Origin: Devosia faecipullorum
GTDB taxonomy: Bacteria > Pseudomonadota > Alphaproteobacteria > Rhizobiales > Devosiaceae
Assembly: GCF_015158295.1 (NCBI RefSeq)
Contig: NZ_JACDXV010000001.1
Coordinates: 62,001-126,000 of the forward strand
Direction: 5' to 3'
Length of the DNA stretch: 64,000 nt
Positions 60,551 to 64,000 of the stretch are shown here, in pieces. The notes beneath the pieces were generated by a model that did no database searches, was not told the DNA's origin, and was given only the letters and a program-made list of their open reading frames with translations. How positions within the stretch are numbered: position 1 is the stretch's first letter; every line of letters begins with the position of its first letter. Position numbers and translations under genes: made by a program.

Positions 60551-61864
60551 ATGCTCGCTGACAAGGATCGCATTTTCACCAATCTCTACGGCCGTCACGA
60601 CTGGACGCTCGAAGGCGCGCGCCAACGCGGCGCTTGGGATGGGACCAAGGGATTCATCGACAACGGCCGGGACTGGATCGTCAACGAGGTCAAGGCCTCG
60701 GGCCTGCGTGGTCGCGGCGGCGCGGGGTTCCCCACAGCGCTCAAATGGACCTTCATGCCCAAGGAAGGCGCCGGCGACGGCCGTCCCTGCCAGCTTCTGG
60801 TCAATGCCGACGAATCCGAGCCCGGCACCTGCAAGGACCGCGAGATTTTGCGGCACGATCCGCACCATCTGGTCGAGGGTTGCCTCTTGGCCGGCCGCGC
60901 CATGGGCGCGCACATTGCCTATATCTACGTGCGCGGCGAGTTCATCCGTGAGCGGCAGAACTTGGAAGCAGCCGTTCAGCAGGCCTATGATGCCAGGCTG
61001 ATCGGCAAGAACAATATCCATGGCTGGGACTTCGACATCGTCGTTCATCATGGCGCCGGCGCCTATATCTGCGGCGAAGAGACCGCGCTGATGGAAAGCC
61101 TGGAAGGCAAGAAGGGCCAGCCGCGCCTCAAGCCGCCATTCCCGGCCGCCATGGGCGTCTATGGCAATCCCACAACCGTCAACAACGTCGAATCCATCGC
61201 CGTTGTGCCGGAAATTCTGCGCCGCTCTGGCGCCTGGTTCGCCTCCATTGGCCGCGCCAACAATACCGGCACCAAGTTGATGTGTGTGTCGGGCCATGTG
61301 AACAGGCCCGCTACCTTCGAAGAAGCCATGGGCCTTACCTTCGAGGAAATCATCGAAAAGCATTGCGGCGGTATTCGCGGTGGCTGGGATAACCTGCTGG
61401 CTGTGATCCCCGGCGGCTCTTCGGTGCCTTGCGTGCCGGGCGAGAAAATCCGCAATGCCGTCTACGACTTTGATGGCTTGCGCGACGTCGGCTCCTCAAT
61501 GGGCACGGCTGCGATCATCGTCATGGACAAGTCCACCGATATCATCAAGGCCATCTGGCGCCTGTCGGTTTTCTACAAGCATGAAAGCTGCGGCCAGTGT
61601 ACGCCCTGTCGCGAAGGCACCGGCTGGATGATGCGCGTCATGGAGCGCATGGTGCAGGGCCGCGCGCAGAAGCGCGAGATCGACATGCTGTTCGAAGTGA
61701 CCAAGCAGATCGAAGGCCACACCATCTGCGCGCTGGGTGACGCCGCTGCCTGGCCGATCCAGGGATTGATCCGCAACTTCCGTCATGTGATCGAAGAGCG
61801 GATTGATCAATATACCTATTCGTCCACCAGCGACGGCGCCGTGCCGTCGATCGCTGCGGAGTAA
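60551..61864 (+). CDS. nuoF: NADH-quinone oxidoreductase subunit F
   Basis: 437-residue subunit that binds FMN and NADH and holds 4Fe-4S cluster N3. The nucleotide site [13 protein letters not shown] lies at about 54-66. The cluster ligands are C347, C350, C353 ([12 protein letters not shown]) and C393 (TICALGD). [15 protein letters not shown] is the FMN-binding loop. The ATG at 60551 is preceded by GGAAAAGCTG. Length is normal for the family. Confidence 0.98.
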   Translation: MLADKDRIFTNLYGRHDWTLEGARQRGAWDGTKGFIDNGRDWIVNEVKASGLRGRGGAGFPTALKWTFMPKEGAGDGRPCQLLVNADESEPGTCKDREILRHDPHHLVEGCLLAGRAMGAHIAYIYVRGEFIRERQNLEAAVQQAYDARLIGKNNIHGWDFDIVVHHGAGAYICGEETALMESLEGKKGQPRLKPPFPAAMGVYGNPTTVNNVESIAVVPEILRRSGAWFASIGRANNTGTKLMCVSGHVNRPATFEEAMGLTFEEIIEKHCGGIRGGWDNLLAVIPGGSSVPCVPGEKIRNAVYDFDGLRDVGSSMGTAAIIVMDKSTDIIKAIWRLSVFYKHESCGQCTPCREGTGWMMRVMERMVQGRAQKREIDMLFEVTKQIEGHTICALGDAAAWPIQGLIRNFRHVIEERIDQYTYSSTSDGAVPSIAAE

Positions 61865-61868
61865 GTCG

Positions 61869-63971
61869 ATGGCTTCCATCAAGGTTGACGGCCTGCTCGT
61901 CGAAGTTCCAGACCATTATACCCTCATGCAGGCCGCCGAAGCAGCCGGCGCTGAAATTCCGCGTTTCTGCTACCATGAACGCCTGTCCGTGGCCGGAAAT
62001 TGCCGCATGTGCTTGGTGGAAGTGAAGGGCGGCCCGCCCAAGCCGCAGGCCAGCTGCGCCATGGCCGTACGCGACCTGCGCCCCGGTCCGAACGGCGAAC
62101 CGCCCGAAATGTTCACCAACACGCCCATGGTCAAGAAGGCCCGCGAAGGCGTGATGGAATTCCTGCTGATCAACCATCCGCTCGATTGCCCGATCTGCGA
62201 TCAGGGCGGTGAATGCGATTTGCAGGACCAGGCCATGGCCTATGGCGTCTCCGGCTCGCGCTTTTTCGAGAACAAGCGCGCCGTCGAAGACAAATATATG
62301 GGCCCGCTGATCAAGACCTCGATGAACCGCTGCATTCACTGCACGCGCTGCGTCCGCTTCACCACCGAGGTCGCCGGCATTTCCGAACTCGGCCTGATCG
62401 GTCGTGGCGAGGACGCCGAGATTACCCCTTATCTGGAACGGGCGCTGACCAGCGAATTGCAGGGCAATGTCATCGACCTCTGCCCGGTCGGCGCACTGAC
62501 CTCCAAGCCCTATGCGTTCAACGCGCGTCCCTGGGAATTGACCAAGACCGAGAGCATCGATGTGATGGACGCCGTTGGTTCGGCCATTCGCGTCGATAGC
62601 CGTGGCCGCGAAGTCATGCGCGTTCTGCCCCGGATCAATGAGGCCATCAACGAGGAATGGATCTCGGACAAGACCCGGTTCATCTGGGATGGTCTCAAGA
62701 GCCAGCGCCTCGATCGCCCCTATATCCGCAAGGCCGGCAAGCTCCAGTCGGCGAGCTGGGACGAGGCGCTTGCCGCCGTCGCCACCCGCATCAAGAAGGC
62801 CGGTAACAAGGTTGGCGCCATTGCCGGCGATCTTGCTGCCGTCGAGGAAATGTATGCGCTCAAGGCGCTGCTGGCCTCGATCGGCTCAGGCATGACCGAC
62901 GTTCGCCCCGCCATGTCGGGGATCGACCCATCCATGCCGCGCTCGGCCTACATCTTCAATCCCACCATTGCCGGTATCGAAGAAGCCGACGCCATTCTCA
63001 TCGTCGGTTCCAATCCGCGCAAGGAAGCGTCGCTGATCAATGCCCGCATCCGCAAGTCCTGGCGCGCAAAGGGATTGCCGATTGCACTGATCGGCGAACA
63101 GGCCGACCTCACCTATGATTATGCCTATCTCGGTTCGGGCTTCGAAACCCTGGCCGATCTGGCCGCTGGCAATGGTGATTTCGCAGACGTGTTGAAGAAT
63201 GCCCAGCGCCCGCTGATCATCGTCGGCGAGGGTGCAGTTTCCCATGCTGCGCTCGGCAAGCAGGCGGGTCGCGACACTATCGCCCTGTCGGCCAAGCTGG
63301 CGACGGGCGCCAATGTCGCCGAAGGCTGGAATGGCTTTGCGCTGCTGCACAATGCGGCGAGCCGCGTCGGCGGCCTCGACATCGGCTTCGTGCCGCATGA
63401 CGGTGGTGTCTGCTCGGCCGACCAGATCGCTCTGGCCGGCAAGGGGGAACTCGACGTTCTGTTCCTGCTCGGAGCCGACGAATACGACACCGCTGCCATG
63501 GGCAAGGCTTTCGTGGTTTATATCGGTTCGCATGGCGACAGGGGTGCTCACCGCGCCGACGTCATTCTGCCGGGCGCGACCTATACCGAGAAGTCGGGCA
63601 CTTATGTGAATACTGAAGGCCGGGTGCAGGTCACCAATCGTGCTGTGTTCCCTCCGGGCGACGCCAAGGAAGACTGGGCCATCGTTCGCGCGTTGAGCGG
63701 CGCTATGGGTCAGGCTCTGCCCTATGGCTCATTGGCCCAGCTGCGGTCGGCGCTTTACGCTGACTTCCCGCATCTGGCCCGCATCGATGAGATCAGCGCC
63801 GGATCCGTCACTGATGTCGCCAAGCTGGCCAAGGCTGGCATCAAGACCAAGAGCGCGCCCTATGCGTCGCCGGTCGCCGATTTCTATCTCAGCAATCCGA
63901 TTGCGCGCGCTTCCGCCGTCATGGGCGAATGTGCCGCAATGGCCGCCGGCCTCCAGCAGGCCGCGGAATAG
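61869..63971 (+). CDS. nuoG: NADH-quinone oxidoreductase subunit G
   Basis: 700-residue 75-kDa-type subunit carrying several Fe-S clusters. The 2Fe-2S ligands are C34, C45, C48 and C63. The His/Cys cluster N5 is in HPLDCPICDQGGECDLQDQ (about 104-122), and a 4Fe-4S site follows in CIHCTRC (about 155) with a later CPVGALTSKP. The remainder is a molybdopterin-oxidoreductase-like domain without cofactor, as usual. The length and order match rhizobial complex I. ATG 61869 follows nuoF by 4 bases. Confidence 0.98.
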   Translation: MASIKVDGLLVEVPDHYTLMQAAEAAGAEIPRFCYHERLSVAGNCRMCLVEVKGGPPKPQASCAMAVRDLRPGPNGEPPEMFTNTPMVKKAREGVMEFLLINHPLDCPICDQGGECDLQDQAMAYGVSGSRFFENKRAVEDKYMGPLIKTSMNRCIHCTRCVRFTTEVAGISELGLIGRGEDAEITPYLERALTSELQGNVIDLCPVGALTSKPYAFNARPWELTKTESIDVMDAVGSAIRVDSRGREVMRVLPRINEAINEEWISDKTRFIWDGLKSQRLDRPYIRKAGKLQSASWDEALAAVATRIKKAGNKVGAIAGDLAAVEEMYALKALLASIGSGMTDVRPAMSGIDPSMPRSAYIFNPTIAGIEEADAILIVGSNPRKEASLINARIRKSWRAKGLPIALIGEQADLTYDYAYLGSGFETLADLAAGNGDFADVLKNAQRPLIIVGEGAVSHAALGKQAGRDTIALSAKLATGANVAEGWNGFALLHNAASRVGGLDIGFVPHDGGVCSADQIALAGKGELDVLFLLGADEYDTAAMGKAFVVYIGSHGDRGAHRADVILPGATYTEKSGTYVNTEGRVQVTNRAVFPPGDAKEDWAIVRALSGAMGQALPYGSLAQLRSALYADFPHLARIDEISAGSVTDVAKLAKAGIKTKSAPYASPVADFYLSNPIARASAVMGECAAMAAGLQQAAE

Positions 63972-63980
63972 GGGAGCATT

Positions 63981-64000
63981 ATGGACTTCATTCTCGCTGC
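63981..64000 (+). CDS. nuoH: NADH-quinone oxidoreductase subunit H (start only, cut by the window)
   Basis: GGGGAG lies 4 bases before ATG 63981, and the first codons read M-D-F-I-L-A. Only 20 bases are inside the window. The name rests on the operon order, in which nuoH follows nuoG. Confidence 0.7.

Overview
The window is a GC-rich, gene-dense chromosomal segment of an alphaproteobacterium in the order Hyphomicrobiales (Rhizobiales), most like Devosia or a close relative. This rests on the divK-pleD-rpmG order, a non-catalytic dihydroorotase paired with pyrB, a DinB with an N-terminal zinc ribbon, a NuoE with a helix-hairpin-helix tail, RIME-like intergenic repeats, and small families such as DUF3572 and DUF4169. 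The genus is inferred from protein style and not from any search. Almost everything is housekeeping core genome. The exception is a decayed island beside tRNA-Asp (about 48.3-53.3 kb).

Layout. 0-10 kb: a DsbA-like protein, a PLP aminotransferase, a frameshifted acetyltransferase, RNase E (minus strand) with a long leader, then a periplasmic amidase and PBP1A for cell-wall work, and tRNA-Leu(CAA). 10-20 kb: an AzlCD exporter, a MATE transporter, a D,D-carboxypeptidase with a SPOR domain, clpS-clpA, an inverted-repeat-bounded element, an acetyltransferase behind a good FNR/FixK box, a DUF1275 protein and a HIT protein. 20-31 kb: a FemAB-like protein, RidA, DinB and DUF3572 in one minus-strand run; the cell-cycle signalling pair divK and pleD; a geneless stretch with strong nested stems; rpmG; a frameshifted DUF3052 gene; DUF983 and RNase R; plsY overlapping dprA. 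31-48 kb: an M19 dipeptidase, pyrX-pyrB, ruvX, a degenerate metallo-hydrolase-like protein, gatC-GNAT-gatA, a chorismate mutase, several small proteins, eno, aqpZ, amn, folD-DUF1643, HU, tRNA-Val(TAC) and tRNA-Asp(GTC).

48.3-53.3 kb: a broken tyrosine integrase ends at tRNA-Asp. It is followed by a small membrane protein, a gene cut by an in-frame amber codon, and the wreck of a sugar-type catabolic cluster (DUF4432, IclR, D-threonine-aldolase-like and SDR pieces) in which only a lactonase is intact, then a DUF4326 gene. After it come msrA, two outer-membrane beta-barrel genes, and from 56.28 kb the complex I operon nuoABCDE-(small membrane protein)-FGH, cut by the window end in nuoH.

The most interesting points for follow-up are the FNR box with a correctly spaced -10 at 18.14 kb, the unassigned structured stretch at 25.3-25.5 kb, the competing stems upstream of rne, the small two-helix protein inside the nuo operon, and two genes each broken by one extra base in a 7-base homopolymer. 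I found no CRISPR array, no intact insertion sequence, no prophage and no obvious defence system.
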